A stretch of 64,000 bases of DNA from Lachnospiraceae bacterium (GCA_017561985.1 JAFZAZ010000014.1:1-64000); one strand, 5' to 3'; positions 49,213 through 58,531 are shown, counted from the first letter of the stretch. Notes: generated by a model from the sequence alone, not told the origin. A program made the numbers and translations.

Positions 49213-49225
49213 CGGGGAGAATGCG

Positions 49226-50014
49226 ATGAGAAACAGAAAGGGAAAACGGAAGCTTCTACGGCTGATCGCCTGTGTCGCAGCGATCGCACTTTTGTGTGCG
49301 CTCTGTTCCGCTGCGGCGTTTGCGAGGCCGACGAAGCCGGTTCCGATCGACGGCGGCGACACTTCGGGTGAAGAGAAGAACGAAAAGCCGATCGGAAAAA
49401 TAACGAACGAAGAACATGAGGCCGAGTCGTTCTTTGCTCCGAGATCGAGCAAAGTCGCGGGTTCCGCAAGACTTGAGGCGCCGAGGATTGACGGGCGCAG
49501 AGACCGTTTCTACGAGCTTTGCAAGTCGAAGAAGGCGCTCAATTACGCATTCGGGGACGAGACGGAATCGGCTGAAATATGGGCGATGTACGATCAGGAT
49601 TTCCTGTATCTGTACATCGATGTGGCGGATCCGACGTACGCGTGCTACGGCGAGGTTCCGACGAGAAAGGACGGCGTCGAGCTGTTTTTGAACGAGTCGG
49701 GGCACAAGAGCGTAGTGTATGAGCCCGGCGACAGCCATTACATGATACTCCGGGACGGAAGCGTCGTGTGCGGCGCGGGCGCGGATGTGGAGCGCGTCGA
49801 GTACGCGGTCGTGGAGACATCCGCGGGATATGCGGTGGAGATCGCGATCGAATGGGCGCTTCCCGCTTCAAAGAGAGCGGAAGCGATCGGATTTGAGTTC
49901 CGCATCAACGATTCGCGCGGGCAGGGGACCCGCGACGGAATATTGGCATTTAACGATACATCGCTTCGCACGTATCGTGACCTGTCGCGCATCGGCAGCC
50001 TTGAGCTTCGATGA
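49226..50014 (+). CDS. Secreted CBM9-like protein
   Basis: The 262-residue protein has a signal peptide (hydrophobic residues 10-30, likely cut after AAAFA), an acidic linker and a C-terminal CBM9-like domain: RIDGRRDRFYELC, WAMYDQDFLYLYIDVAD, DGVELFLNESG and VYEPGDSHYMI. These match the layout of the lipoprotein just upstream, so the two are diverged duplicates, one lipid-anchored and one apparently released or held by other means. The start at 49226 follows GGGGAGA. No cell-wall sorting motif is visible. Confidence 0.78.
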   Translation: MRNRKGKRKLLRLIACVAAIALLCALCSAAAFARPTKPVPIDGGDTSGEEKNEKPIGKITNEEHEAESFFAPRSSKVAGSARLEAPRIDGRRDRFYELCKSKKALNYAFGDETESAEIWAMYDQDFLYLYIDVADPTYACYGEVPTRKDGVELFLNESGHKSVVYEPGDSHYMILRDGSVVCGAGADVERVEYAVVETSAGYAVEIAIEWALPASKRAEAIGFEFRINDSRGQGTRDGILAFNDTSLRTYRDLSRIGSLELR

Positions 50015-50032
50015 CGCTTTACGGAGGCACAG

Positions 50033-51568
50033 ATGATCAGTTTGTTTTATCCGGGCGAGTCACTTGCCTATGAGCAGGTGAAGACGCTGCCCGAGCCCGC
50101 GTATTTTCGCGACCTTAACATCGGACAATATGTCGACGCCTTCGCGGAGCGCTTTGAAGCGAAGGAGCTGAAACCGTATTTTTACTGCTTCTCAGGCAGC
50201 TACGAGACCGCAAAATACCGTCAGGAGATTGTTCGCGACCTCACGACTCCGGCGATAAGGGATGCGATCGAGCGTTTTGAAAACGGTATTCTCGAGGCGG
50301 TAAACTGCGCAAAATGCTCGCAGAAGGTGATTGAGAACATCCAGAAATACAAGTGGAACGTCGACTGCGTTCACACATACTACCTTGCGATGGAAGAGCT
50401 TTGCGTGGCGTTCAACACGACGCCTCCGAAGTCAAAGGCATTTTACGAGCTGCACCAGGAGCTGTATCACATCCTGAACACCTCGGCGGTAAGAAGACTC
50501 CGCCAGAGCGCGAAACTTCTGAACGAAGAGTTCGCAAAGATGAGATTCCAGCTGTGCATCAACAAAGAGAAGGCGACGTTTGAGTACACGTACGATCCGA
50601 ACGACTACTGCATGCCGATCCGAAATGCGCTTGCGCACTCGGCCGACAACACGGACTATGTTCCGTTCCGCGAGCTGCCGTTCCCGTCGATCGACATCGC
50701 GCCTCTCGAGGCGTTTATCATCGCACGACTCGTGAAGGAAAACCGCCAACTGTTCCTGCAGATGGAGACGTTCGGTAAGAATTGCGAAAATGTCATTTCG
50801 CAGGATGTGCTGGACATTCTCAAGGAACTTCGGTTCTACCGCTACAACATTGAATTTTTCGACGACCTCAAGCAGAAAGGCATGCCGACAGTGATGCCGC
50901 TTCTTGTGAAGGACAAGGAGCTGTACATGGACGACTGCTACGATGTTGCACTGGCGCTTCGAAACCTCGCGGCGAAGAGGGAGGTCGTGCTAAACGATAT
51001 CATGAAAGCCAACTATGAGAAGGCGATCATCGTGACCGGACCGAACCAGGGCGGCAAGACGACTCTCGGAAGAGCGTTCGGACAGTGCTTCTACTTCGGA
51101 ATGATGGGATTGTACGTGCCCGCGGGCGTGTGCAAGCTGCCGTATATCAGCGGGATCTACACGCATTTTGCGAACGAAGAGGGAGCGGAAGGCGTGGACG
51201 GACGTCTCGTCAACGAGCTTCAGCGCATCCGCGAGATGCTTCAGGTGATCGACAACCGCGGACTGGTAATCCTGAACGAGCTGTTCACCTCGGCGCCGAC
51301 GGTCGATGCGCTCGCAATGAGCCGCGATCTGCTGAAACGTCTGATCGCGAACAACGCCATCTGCTTCTGCGTGACGCACACGTACGAGATCGCGCTCGAC
51401 TCCGACGATTACGTAAGTCTCGTTGCTACCGTTGTGGAGGACGGAAGCTTCCGACGCACGTACCGCATCATACGAAAAGCTGCAGACGGCATTGCGTACG
51501 CGGACTCGATCGTCAGCAAGTATAAACTTGACTACAGCCACATTAACTACCGGCTTCACCGCAAATAA
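50033..51568 (+). CDS. MutS-like ATPase, first of a tandem pair
   Basis: The 511-residue protein has a helical region (about residues 40-310) like the MutS core/lever and a C-terminal MutS-type ABC ATPase domain. Walker A is GPNQGGKTT at 336-344; Walker B is LVILNEL near 411-417 with Asn415-Glu416 where MutS has Asp-Glu; a THTYE segment follows as H-loop. There is no mismatch-recognition domain and no Smr endonuclease. The next gene encodes a homologous protein with the same Asn-Glu change, so the two may work as a heterodimer. A role in nucleic acid metabolism is inferred only. Confidence 0.8.
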   Translation: MISLFYPGESLAYEQVKTLPEPAYFRDLNIGQYVDAFAERFEAKELKPYFYCFSGSYETAKYRQEIVRDLTTPAIRDAIERFENGILEAVNCAKCSQKVIENIQKYKWNVDCVHTYYLAMEELCVAFNTTPPKSKAFYELHQELYHILNTSAVRRLRQSAKLLNEEFAKMRFQLCINKEKATFEYTYDPNDYCMPIRNALAHSADNTDYVPFRELPFPSIDIAPLEAFIIARLVKENRQLFLQMETFGKNCENVISQDVLDILKELRFYRYNIEFFDDLKQKGMPTVMPLLVKDKELYMDDCYDVALALRNLAAKREVVLNDIMKANYEKAIIVTGPNQGGKTTLGRAFGQCFYFGMMGLYVPAGVCKLPYISGIYTHFANEEGAEGVDGRLVNELQRIREMLQVIDNRGLVILNELFTSAPTVDALAMSRDLLKRLIANNAICFCVTHTYEIALDSDDYVSLVATVVEDGSFRRTYRIIRKAADGIAYADSIVSKYKLDYSHINYRLHRK

Positions 51569-51579
51569 AGGCGAACGAT

Positions 51580-53190
51580 ATGGAAATCAATCTACTGAAT
51601 CGCCCCGGGTGGCGTCAGGATGAGGACATCGCACCGTTCAAGGACGACATCTGCGACGACCTCGTGCTTGAGCCGATCCTCGGGATCATGGCGAGAAATG
51701 ACAATTATATCTACCGGCAGTGCAAAAGCGTTCTTCTGTCGCCGCTTACGGACCGTGAAAACATCCGTCACCGTCAGAGTGCGCTTCGCGACGCCGTGAG
51801 AAACAAGAAGACAATACTTTCGCTGTATGCGACGGTTGCCGAGGTTGTCACGGACATCAGCAATTTCCGAACCGCGCAGCGAAAGAAGGGCAATCCGCTT
51901 CCGGCCGTGCGTGTTCTCAACGCCGTAGAGCAACTCGACCTGCTCGCGAACGGAATGGAGCGGCTGAAGACCGAGATCGTCAACACGTACGGACATTTTA
52001 CGGGAATGATCTTCCGTGATTTCTACGATGATTTCCTGAAGGAATTCAGCGCGGAATTCGTAATGCTCGTCCACGAGAAGACGACGCTGCTCAAGACGAT
52101 CGAGCAAAACGGCGAGCTTCGCATCAGCGCACAGCTCGGACGCGGTCTGAAGACCGAGGGGTACATCGTAAACTCGATCTCCGAGTATCAGACGCGCCGT
52201 AAGTACGACATCATGGAGTCTTTGTTCTCGACGCGTGTCAAGAAAAATGAGATCCGTATTTCGTACGATGACGTTGCTCTCAACCGCGACTGCCGTGATC
52301 TCGAGAGCGCAGGACTTCTCCATGTCGCGTCGACGTTCGACTCGTTTTCACAGGAGCTCATGAAGCTGTTCCAGACGCTTCGTGCTCAGCTTGCTTTCTA
52401 TTACGGCTGCTGCAACCTGCACAGCCACATGAAAAATATGGTTTTCCCCGTGTGCTTCCCGGAGATTTCTGCAGAGCCTCACGCCATCACGGGTGAGCAG
52501 TTCTACGATCTCGGAAATGCGGTAAAGACGCAGCGCATTCCTACGGCAAATGACATCGCCGGAGACGACACTCTGCGGTATCTGATCACCGGCACGAACC
52601 ACGGCGGCAAGACGACGTTTATACGAAGCGCCGCGATCGCACAGCTCATGGCGCAGTGCGGTATGTTTGTTCCCGCCAAATCGATGATCACACAGGTGTT
52701 CAACGGCTTCTACACGCATTTTGTGCGCAACGAGGACGAGACGATGCAGTCCGGTAAGCTCGAGGAAGAGCTCAAGCGTCTCTCGAAGATCATCGATGTG
52801 ATGTCGCCGCAGTCGATCATTTTCATGAACGAGTCGTTTGCAACGACGTCCGAGCGCGACGGCGCATTGATCGCGGAGGAGATCCTTCGCGCGTTCTTCG
52901 ACAACAATGTGACATGCTTCTTCGTAACGCACATCTATGCGTACGTGAAAAAAGCCTACGACGAGCATGTTCCGCGGACGCAGTTCCTGCAGGCGGAGAG
53001 AACCGTCGAAGGTGAGAGAACGTACCATATGCTGCACGGCGAGCCGAGTGTCACCGGATACGGAATGGAGCTGTATGACTCGATCATTAACGGAAACGGG
53101 GAGTACAAACCGATCCCCGAGGAGGAACCGGTCGAGGAGCCGACGGAACCGCCGGTAGGACAGTACGACGTGGCCGAAGACGAAGGGTAA
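51580..53190 (+). CDS. MutS-like ATPase, second of a tandem pair
   Basis: The 536-residue protein has a MutS-like helical core (about 25-330) and a C-terminal ATPase with Walker A GTNHGGKTT at 338-346 and Walker B SIIFMNES near 411-418 (Asn417-Glu418). SFATTSERDG after Walker B follows the MutS signature region, and FFVTHIYAY is the H-loop. The last 40 residues are Pro/Glu-rich and not part of the fold. It starts 11 bases after the partner's stop. It lacks the N-terminal mismatch-binding domain. Long MutS2-type endonuclease features are absent too. Confidence 0.8.
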   Translation: MEINLLNRPGWRQDEDIAPFKDDICDDLVLEPILGIMARNDNYIYRQCKSVLLSPLTDRENIRHRQSALRDAVRNKKTILSLYATVAEVVTDISNFRTAQRKKGNPLPAVRVLNAVEQLDLLANGMERLKTEIVNTYGHFTGMIFRDFYDDFLKEFSAEFVMLVHEKTTLLKTIEQNGELRISAQLGRGLKTEGYIVNSISEYQTRRKYDIMESLFSTRVKKNEIRISYDDVALNRDCRDLESAGLLHVASTFDSFSQELMKLFQTLRAQLAFYYGCCNLHSHMKNMVFPVCFPEISAEPHAITGEQFYDLGNAVKTQRIPTANDIAGDDTLRYLITGTNHGGKTTFIRSAAIAQLMAQCGMFVPAKSMITQVFNGFYTHFVRNEDETMQSGKLEEELKRLSKIIDVMSPQSIIFMNESFATTSERDGALIAEEILRAFFDNNVTCFFVTHIYAYVKKAYDEHVPRTQFLQAERTVEGERTYHMLHGEPSVTGYGMELYDSIINGNGEYKPIPEEEPVEEPTEPPVGQYDVAEDEG

Positions 53191-53197
53191 CAATAAA

Positions 53198-53251
53198 ACC
53201 GGGCAAAACCCGGTCGATTGACAACAAAAAAACCGGGGCAAAAACCCCGGT
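53198..53251 (-). terminator. Two tandem terminators after tRNA-Leu
   Basis: ACCGGGG/CCCCGGT (53232-53251, 6-base loop) runs on the minus strand into seven T residues. A second hairpin, ACCGGG/CCCGGT (53198-53214), with a TTTTATTG tail, follows. They also lie at the end of the converging MutS-like operon. Confidence 0.88.
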
Positions 53252-53254
53252 CGA

Positions 53255-53337
53255 TGCGGATGGCGGGACTTGAACCCGCACGAGTGTTAGCCCGTCAGAT
53301 TTTGAGTCTGATGCGTCTGCCATTCCGCCACATCCGC
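53255..53337 (-). tRNA. tRNA-Leu (anticodon CAA)
   Basis: The minus strand folds as an 83-base class II tRNA. The acceptor stem GCGGATG/CATCCGC is perfect, the discriminator is A, and the anticodon stem is TCAGA/TCTGA with loop CTCAAAA giving CAA (codon UUG). A variable arm (GGGCTAACACTCGT) and the T-arm GCGGG/CCCGC follow. CCA is not encoded. Promoter and terminators are adjacent. Confidence 0.96.
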
Positions 53338-53348
53338 GAACGATTCGA

Positions 53349-53377
53349 ATTGTAACACGGCTTTTGTGAAATTGCAA
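53349..53377 (-). promoter_or_regulatory. Promoter of tRNA-Leu
   Basis: On the minus strand TTGCAA (53377-53372), 17 bases and TACAAT (53354-53349), 11 bases before the tRNA 5' end. It is divergent from the zinc-finger protein gene. Confidence 0.75.
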
Positions 53378-53402
53378 GTATATTTTGCGAAAGGAGGACA
53401 GA

Positions 53403-53891
53403 ATGGACTGCAAGACAGCACAGATCCTGAGCGACCGTTATCTTTCCGACGGACTTTCGTTCGACGTCCTCCCGGAGTATCTTCGACACATACGTACGTG
53501 CGAGGATTGCAAGGAGAGTCTCAGAACCGATTACTCCATCACAAAGGCGATCGAACAGATCAATAAAAACCAGGATTTTTCGACGGATTACTCGCTGGAA
53601 CTCGAACAGAAGCTCGAGAGATCGAGGCAGTCGATCCTCCGCAGAAACCGCATTTTGCTTCTGAAGAAGGCGTTTGTCATCGGATTCCTCGCTGTCGTAG
53701 CGTTCTTTCTTGCGCTTCGTAACGACTATTCAATCCGTTATTATCTTCCGAGCGGAAGCGAGGAGTCACTGCGCATCGTTTATTACGGACTTCCGTCCGA
53801 GTGCGATCCCGTACAGACTACAATCCGCGAAAAAAACGATGAAGTCATCGAAAAACTTCGTGAACTTCACTCGAAACGAGGCAACGAATGA
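53403..53891 (+). CDS. Membrane protein with anti-sigma-type zinc finger
   Basis: A 162-residue protein whose first 35 residues carry the H-x3-C-x2-C pattern (HIRTCEDC) and an earlier cysteine (MDCKTAQ), as in zf-HC2 domains of anti-sigma factors. A coiled-coil-like linker (about 60-82) leads to one membrane helix (about 87-104) and a 60-residue outer tail. No sigma factor gene is adjacent; polA overlaps its last four bases. It could be a sensor or a remnant; the function is not known. The start at 53403 follows AAAGGAGGA. Confidence 0.8.
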   Translation: MDCKTAQILSDRYLSDGLSFDVLPEYLRHIRTCEDCKESLRTDYSITKAIEQINKNQDFSTDYSLELEQKLERSRQSILRRNRILLLKKAFVIGFLAVVAFFLALRNDYSIRYYLPSGSEESLRIVYYGLPSECDPVQTTIREKNDEVIEKLRELHSKRGNE

Positions 53892-56662
53892 GCGACGAAT
53901 ACTTATTGATCATCGACGGATCGAGTCTTCTGTCGACACAATTTTACGGAAACCTTCCGCCGGCCGTTTTGATGGCCAAGACAAATGAGGAGAAGGAACG
54001 GTATTTTCCGAAGATCATGCAGACTTCGGGCGGTGTGTACACCAACGGTATCTTCGGGTTCTTCCGGTACCTTCTGAAGGTGCTTCGCCAGCAGAAACCG
54101 ACACACATCGCAGTCGCATGGGATATCACGCGCGATACGTTCCGGCGCCGCATGTATGCGGATTACAAGGCAAACCGGAGCGAGACGATTGTCCCTCTGC
54201 GCGATCAGTTCGCGCTGTGCCAGGACATTTTGAAGAGGATCGGAGTGAAACAGTTCTGCTCGTCCGAATTCGAGGCGGACGACTACAGCGGCTCGCTTTC
54301 CACGAAGTTCTCGGCGCAGATTCCCGTGAGAATTCTTACGAAGGACCGCGATTATCTACAGCTTGCCGACGAAAACACGACGATCTGGCTTCTTCAGCAG
54401 GCGCAGAAGAAGGCCGATGAGTTGTTCAACAAATACGGCATCCGTAAGGAAGCTCCGAAGGTCGCAGAGAAGGCGTTCCCGATGACACCGGAACGGATCG
54501 AGCAGGAGTACGGTGTTGCACCTTCGAGCGTTGCCGAACTCAAAGGTCTCGAGGGAGATACGTCCGATAATATCAAGGGCGTGCCCGGGATAGGCGGAAA
54601 GACAGCACTTGCATTGATCGCGCATTACAAGACGATCGACGCGCTTTACGATGCGATTCACGCTGCGGGCCCTCAGGGCGAAAAAGAGCTCGCCGGGTAT
54701 TTTAAGACCGAACTCGGTATTACGAAAAATCCGATCGGAACGCTTACAAAGACCGAGGAGGGCGCGATCGTCGGCGAGGAGGCAGCGCGCCTGAGTCGCG
54801 ATCTTGCGACGATCCGCAGAGATATTCCGATCGAGGAGACGCTTGCGGACCTTGCGGTCAATGTCAACTACGCAGAGCTTGCCCGTGTCTTTGAAGAACT
54901 TGAGATTAAGACGATACCGCTTCCCGAGGCGGCAGCAACGGAGAGGAAAGAGTTTGCGGTTATCAAAGTCGAGTCTGCGGAAACAGCGACGAAAATGTCC
55001 GAAATCGCAGCTTGCAAGTCGCCCGTCGGCATCCACCGCTATGAGCGCGAAGCCGATGCGCAGGACTGGGAGTATGCGTTCGGCCTTGCCGGCAAAGAAA
55101 TTTCGGTTGTGATCGCGCAAAATGAAACCCGCTGCGTGTTCACCTGCAAGGAGGACTGCGCAGAGGAGCTTTTTTCGCAAGTGTCGAAGCTTGCGGCGGA
55201 TCATGATATTTATTGCTTTGAAGCAAAAGAAAAATGGTGCGAGTGCCTACCGCGCGACGCGAAGGTTTACGATATTTCGGTGCTTGATTACCTGCTTCGA
55301 CCGCTTGCGGATTCCCATACCGCGGAGGCATTGTGCATAGAGTGGAGAGGCGCTTCCGCAGGGGATGCAATCTCCTCCGAGACAGTTGCGGAGCTTGCAC
55401 TCACACTCGGCACAGAACTTGTTTCCAAGGTCAAAGAAGCCGGCATGGAATCGCTGTATCTCGACATCGAGATGCCGCTTCTGTGGGTGCTTCACGATAT
55501 GGAAGCCGAGGGCGTGACGGTGGATTCCGATGCGCTTGGCGCATTTGCCGCATACCTGAAGCAGGAGATCTCGAAACTTACGAGAAGCATATATGAGCAG
55601 TGCGGAACGGAGTTCAACATCAACTCTCCGAAACAGCTCGGGGATGTGCTTTTCGAGCAAATGAAGATACCGTATCCCGTGAAGGGGAAGAAAGGTTACT
55701 CGACGTCGGCGGACGTTCTTGAGAAGCTCAAGGGTAATTATCCCGTGATCGACGACATCCTTGCGTTCCGTCAATTCTCCAAGCTGTACTCGACATATGC
55801 GGAAGGGTTAACGACATATATCCACGCTGACGGACGCATTCACACGACGTTCAGGCAGACCGTCACGGCCACGGGACGCCTCAGTTCGACCGATCCGAAC
55901 CTGCAGAACATTCCTGCGAGAACCGAGCTCGGCAGGGACATCCGGAAGGCGTTTGTGCCTCGTCCGGGATATGTTTTTGTCGACGCCGACTACTCGCAGA
56001 TCGAACTTCGTCTGATGGCGCATCTTTCCGGAGACGAGAGCCTTCAGAAAGCGTATCTCTCGGCGGCAGATATTCACCGGCTCACTGCTTCGCAGGTGTT
56101 CGGAGTGCCTTTCGACGAGGTCACGGGCGCACAGAGAAGCGCGGCGAAGGCTGTAAATTTCGGCATTCTCTACGGCATCGGCTCATTTTCCCTCTCGCAG
56201 GATCTCGGTATTACAAGAGCGACCGCGGAGGCGTATATACAGAACTATTTTGCGAGGTTCCCGGGCGTAAAGGAATACCTCGACCGCACTGTTGCGGAGG
56301 CCAAAAAGAACGGCAGTGTACGCACGATGTACGGAAGGCTTCGTCCGATCCCGGAACTTTCAAGCAACGAGTTTGCAAAGAGAGCATTCGGTGAGCGCGT
56401 GGCGATGAACTCGCCGATCCAGGGCACAGCCGCGGACATTATGAAGCTTGCGATGCTTGCCGCGGACCGTGCGATACGCAGCAAAAACCTGAAGGCAAAG
56501 ATACTGCTTCAGGTTCACGATGAGCTTTTGATCGAGGCTCCCGAGGATGAGGCGGAGATCGTTGCTTCCTGCGTAAAGGAGGCGATGGAAGGCGCCGTGA
56601 AGCTTTCCGTGCCGCTCACCGCCGAGGTTCACTGCGGCGCGAACTGGTTCGAAGCAAAATGA
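53888..56662 (+). CDS. polA: DNA polymerase I
   Basis: The 924-residue enzyme fills gaps and removes primers. The 5' nuclease domain (1-300) has IIDGSS, AWDITRDTFRRRMYADYK, EFEADDYSG, LTKDRDYLQL and GVPGIGGKTA. The middle exonuclease domain (about 350-520) lacks the D-x-E metal ligands, so proofreading is lost as in other Firmicutes. Polymerase motifs are intact: DADYSQIELR (A), RSAAKAVNFGILYGIG (B) and QVHDELLIEAP (C). Around residues 20-50 the nuclease domain carries a short lineage-type insertion. It overlaps the zinc-finger gene (ATGA). Confidence 0.96.
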   Translation: MSDEYLLIIDGSSLLSTQFYGNLPPAVLMAKTNEEKERYFPKIMQTSGGVYTNGIFGFFRYLLKVLRQQKPTHIAVAWDITRDTFRRRMYADYKANRSETIVPLRDQFALCQDILKRIGVKQFCSSEFEADDYSGSLSTKFSAQIPVRILTKDRDYLQLADENTTIWLLQQAQKKADELFNKYGIRKEAPKVAEKAFPMTPERIEQEYGVAPSSVAELKGLEGDTSDNIKGVPGIGGKTALALIAHYKTIDALYDAIHAAGPQGEKELAGYFKTELGITKNPIGTLTKTEEGAIVGEEAARLSRDLATIRRDIPIEETLADLAVNVNYAELARVFEELEIKTIPLPEAAATERKEFAVIKVESAETATKMSEIAACKSPVGIHRYEREADAQDWEYAFGLAGKEISVVIAQNETRCVFTCKEDCAEELFSQVSKLAADHDIYCFEAKEKWCECLPRDAKVYDISVLDYLLRPLADSHTAEALCIEWRGASAGDAISSETVAELALTLGTELVSKVKEAGMESLYLDIEMPLLWVLHDMEAEGVTVDSDALGAFAAYLKQEISKLTRSIYEQCGTEFNINSPKQLGDVLFEQMKIPYPVKGKKGYSTSADVLEKLKGNYPVIDDILAFRQFSKLYSTYAEGLTTYIHADGRIHTTFRQTVTATGRLSSTDPNLQNIPARTELGRDIRKAFVPRPGYVFVDADYSQIELRLMAHLSGDESLQKAYLSAADIHRLTASQVFGVPFDEVTGAQRSAAKAVNFGILYGIGSFSLSQDLGITRATAEAYIQNYFARFPGVKEYLDRTVAEAKKNGSVRTMYGRLRPIPELSSNEFAKRAFGERVAMNSPIQGTAADIMKLAMLAADRAIRSKNLKAKILLQVHDELLIEAPEDEAEIVASCVKEAMEGAVKLSVPLTAEVHCGANWFEAK

Positions 56663-56742
56663 CATTTTCCGTAAAATGATACTTACGATTACCACGATAA
56701 CCCGAAGTCAATGCATGACGACAGATAAAGGAGGAGGTACCC

Positions 56743-57396
56743 ATGTTTGTCATCGGTGTTACCGGATGTGCCGGTAGCGGTAAAAGCTATGTTCTGGACT
56801 GCGCGAAGACGCTCACGCACGCGCCCGTCATCGATTCCGACCGCGTGTGCAGGGGGCTGATGGGTCCCGGTGGTGAGGCGTACGAAAACGTTGTTAAGGA
56901 GTTCGGAACGCCTTATCTGCGCGAGGATGGCACGCTTGACCGCGAGAAGCTTGCGAAGGATGTATTTGCCGACGAGGAGGCGCTGACGCGGCTGAATGCG
57001 GCGACGCATCCTGCGACCATTCGTGCGATCAATGATATGATCGCATCGTATGCGGCGGCCGGAGAGCAGATTGTCTTCGTCGAATCGGCGCTTGCCGAGC
57101 AGGCGGGGTATCGTGAATTTTGCAGAGAGATCTGGGTCGTCTGCGCAAGCGAGGAGGTTCGCCTGGAACGCCTTCGCAAACGCGGATATTCCGAAGAACG
57201 CATCGCCGACCTTATGTCGCGGCAATTGTCGCAGGAGCGAATGATCTCGATGGCAGACAGGATTATCACGAATTCCAGAGATAACGATTATTTCGGAATT
57301 CTTCATCAACTCATGTTTCATCTGGACGGAGCCTGTGGCCGGCAGGGATGGGTGCGCTGCGCAGAGTTCGGAGGAAACAGAAAGGAACCCCAGTGA
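56743..57396 (+). CDS. coaE: Dephospho-CoA kinase
   Basis: The 217-residue P-loop kinase catalyses the last step of coenzyme A synthesis. Walker A is GVTGCAGSGKS at residues 5-15, with DSDRVCRGLM near 35 (substrate Asp). The start follows AGGAGGAGGT. It lies after polA, a common Firmicutes order (polA-coaE). The leader contains two inverted copies of the CATTTTNCG word (56663-56678). The MBL gene starts inside its stop codon. Confidence 0.94.
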   Translation: MFVIGVTGCAGSGKSYVLDCAKTLTHAPVIDSDRVCRGLMGPGGEAYENVVKEFGTPYLREDGTLDREKLAKDVFADEEALTRLNAATHPATIRAINDMIASYAAAGEQIVFVESALAEQAGYREFCREIWVVCASEEVRLERLRKRGYSEERIADLMSRQLSQERMISMADRIITNSRDNDYFGILHQLMFHLDGACGRQGWVRCAEFGGNRKEPQ

Positions 57397-58193
57397 TCAG
57401 GGCACTTTGCATTGCCAGCGGAAGCAGCGGCAACTGCACTTACATTGAGGCCGGCGGCGCGAAGATTTTAGTTGACGCCGGAATATCGGCCAAAAGGATC
57501 GTCGAGGCGCTTATGGCGATCGATGTCGATCCCGCAGAGCTTGACGCGGTGTTTCTCACACACGAGCACACCGATCATATTGCGGGACTTCCGGTGTTTC
57601 TTAGGAAACTCCGGATCCCCGTATACGGCACATATGAAACACTTCAGGCAGTGATGACCGCGGACCGCCGCGGAAGCCTGCCGCCGGAGCTGTTCCGATC
57701 GATCCAGCCCGGAGTGATCACAACCGTTCGCGATGCGGTAGTTTCCGCATGCAGCATTTCGCACGACGCGGCAAAGCCGGTTTCGTACTCGATTGTCAGT
57801 GGGCGAAACAAGATTGCGATCGCCACGGACCTCGGATGCTACGACGACACGATTGTTCGTCATCTGTCGGACGCGGACGCGGTGATCATCGAGTCCAATT
57901 ACGACCGCGATATGCTGCTCGTAGGACCGTATCCGTATGCGCTCAAGCGGCGCATCATGGGAGCTTACGGTCACCTCTCAAATGATGACTGCGGAAGTTT
58001 GATGATCTCGTTACTTCACCCGAAGCTTAAGTACGTGATACTCGGGCATCTAAGTAAGGACAATAATTTTCCGGCGCTCGCATTTGAGAGCGCGAAGGCC
58101 ACACTTTTGAAAAACTGGCATTACACGGAGCCGATACCGAAGCTTTTGGTGGCGCCCAGGGACAACCCCTCAGAGCTCATAAGCATCGGTTAA
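57393..58193 (+). CDS. MBL-fold metal-dependent hydrolase (YycJ/WalJ-like)
   Basis: A 266-residue metallo-beta-lactamase fold protein. SGSSGNCTYIEAG near residue 7 and FLTHEHTDHIAGL near 52 carry the first metal ligands; SISHDAAKPVSY near 118, ATDLGCYDD near 141 and LGHLSKDNN near 219 complete the WalJ/YycJ pattern. This family of exonucleases acts in DNA repair or cell-wall signalling contexts. Translation begins at a GTG that overlaps the coaE stop (GTGA), preceded by AAAGGAA. Confidence 0.87.
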   Translation: MIRALCIASGSSGNCTYIEAGGAKILVDAGISAKRIVEALMAIDVDPAELDAVFLTHEHTDHIAGLPVFLRKLRIPVYGTYETLQAVMTADRRGSLPPELFRSIQPGVITTVRDAVVSACSISHDAAKPVSYSIVSGRNKIAIATDLGCYDDTIVRHLSDADAVIIESNYDRDMLLVGPYPYALKRRIMGAYGHLSNDDCGSLMISLLHPKLKYVILGHLSKDNNFPALAFESAKATLLKNWHYTEPIPKLLVAPRDNPSELISIG

Positions 58194-58217
58194 TCATAGA
58201 TCATGGAGGAAAAATAC

Positions 58218-58490
58218 ATGAAAAAAGCAATCATTACCGTTGTCGGCAGAGACCGCGTCGGCATCATCGCAAAGGTTTGCACGTACCTTGCGGAGCGCTC
58301 AATCAACATCCTTGACATCTCGCAGACGATCGTCGGCGGATACTTCAACATGATGATGGTGGTTGACACGGAGACGTGTTCCGTTTCTTTTGACACGGTT
58401 GCCGAAGAGCTGAACACAGTCGGAGGAGAGATCGGATGCGTCATCCGCATTCAGCGTGAAGATATCTTTGACATGATGCACCGCATCTGA
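58218..58490 (+). CDS. ACT domain protein (UPF0237)
   Basis: A 90-residue protein consisting of two ACT-like halves: [19 protein letters not shown] at the N-terminus begins the ligand-binding fold, as in the GcvR-like UPF0237 family. The ligand is probably an amino acid, by family. It is followed by the UPF0210 gene, a conserved pairing in Firmicutes and archaea that suggests joint function. The ATG at 58218 has a better distance to GGAGG than the one at 58203. Confidence 0.9.
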   Translation: MKKAIITVVGRDRVGIIAKVCTYLAERSINILDISQTIVGGYFNMMMVVDTETCSVSFDTVAEELNTVGGEIGCVIRIQREDIFDMMHRI

Positions 58491-58531
58491 CCCCGACACG
58501 GGGACATCCGAAGCAAAAGGAGTCGTTACGA

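Noticed and set aside
50033..53190. Treating the MutS-like pair as a phage-defence cassette
   Set aside because: No nuclease, toxin, reverse transcriptase or mobile element is adjacent, and the flanking genes are housekeeping.
53198..53251. Two similar ACCGGG hairpins as a mobile repeat
   Set aside because: Both are followed by T-runs on the minus strand and lie right after tRNA-Leu, so tandem terminators explain them.
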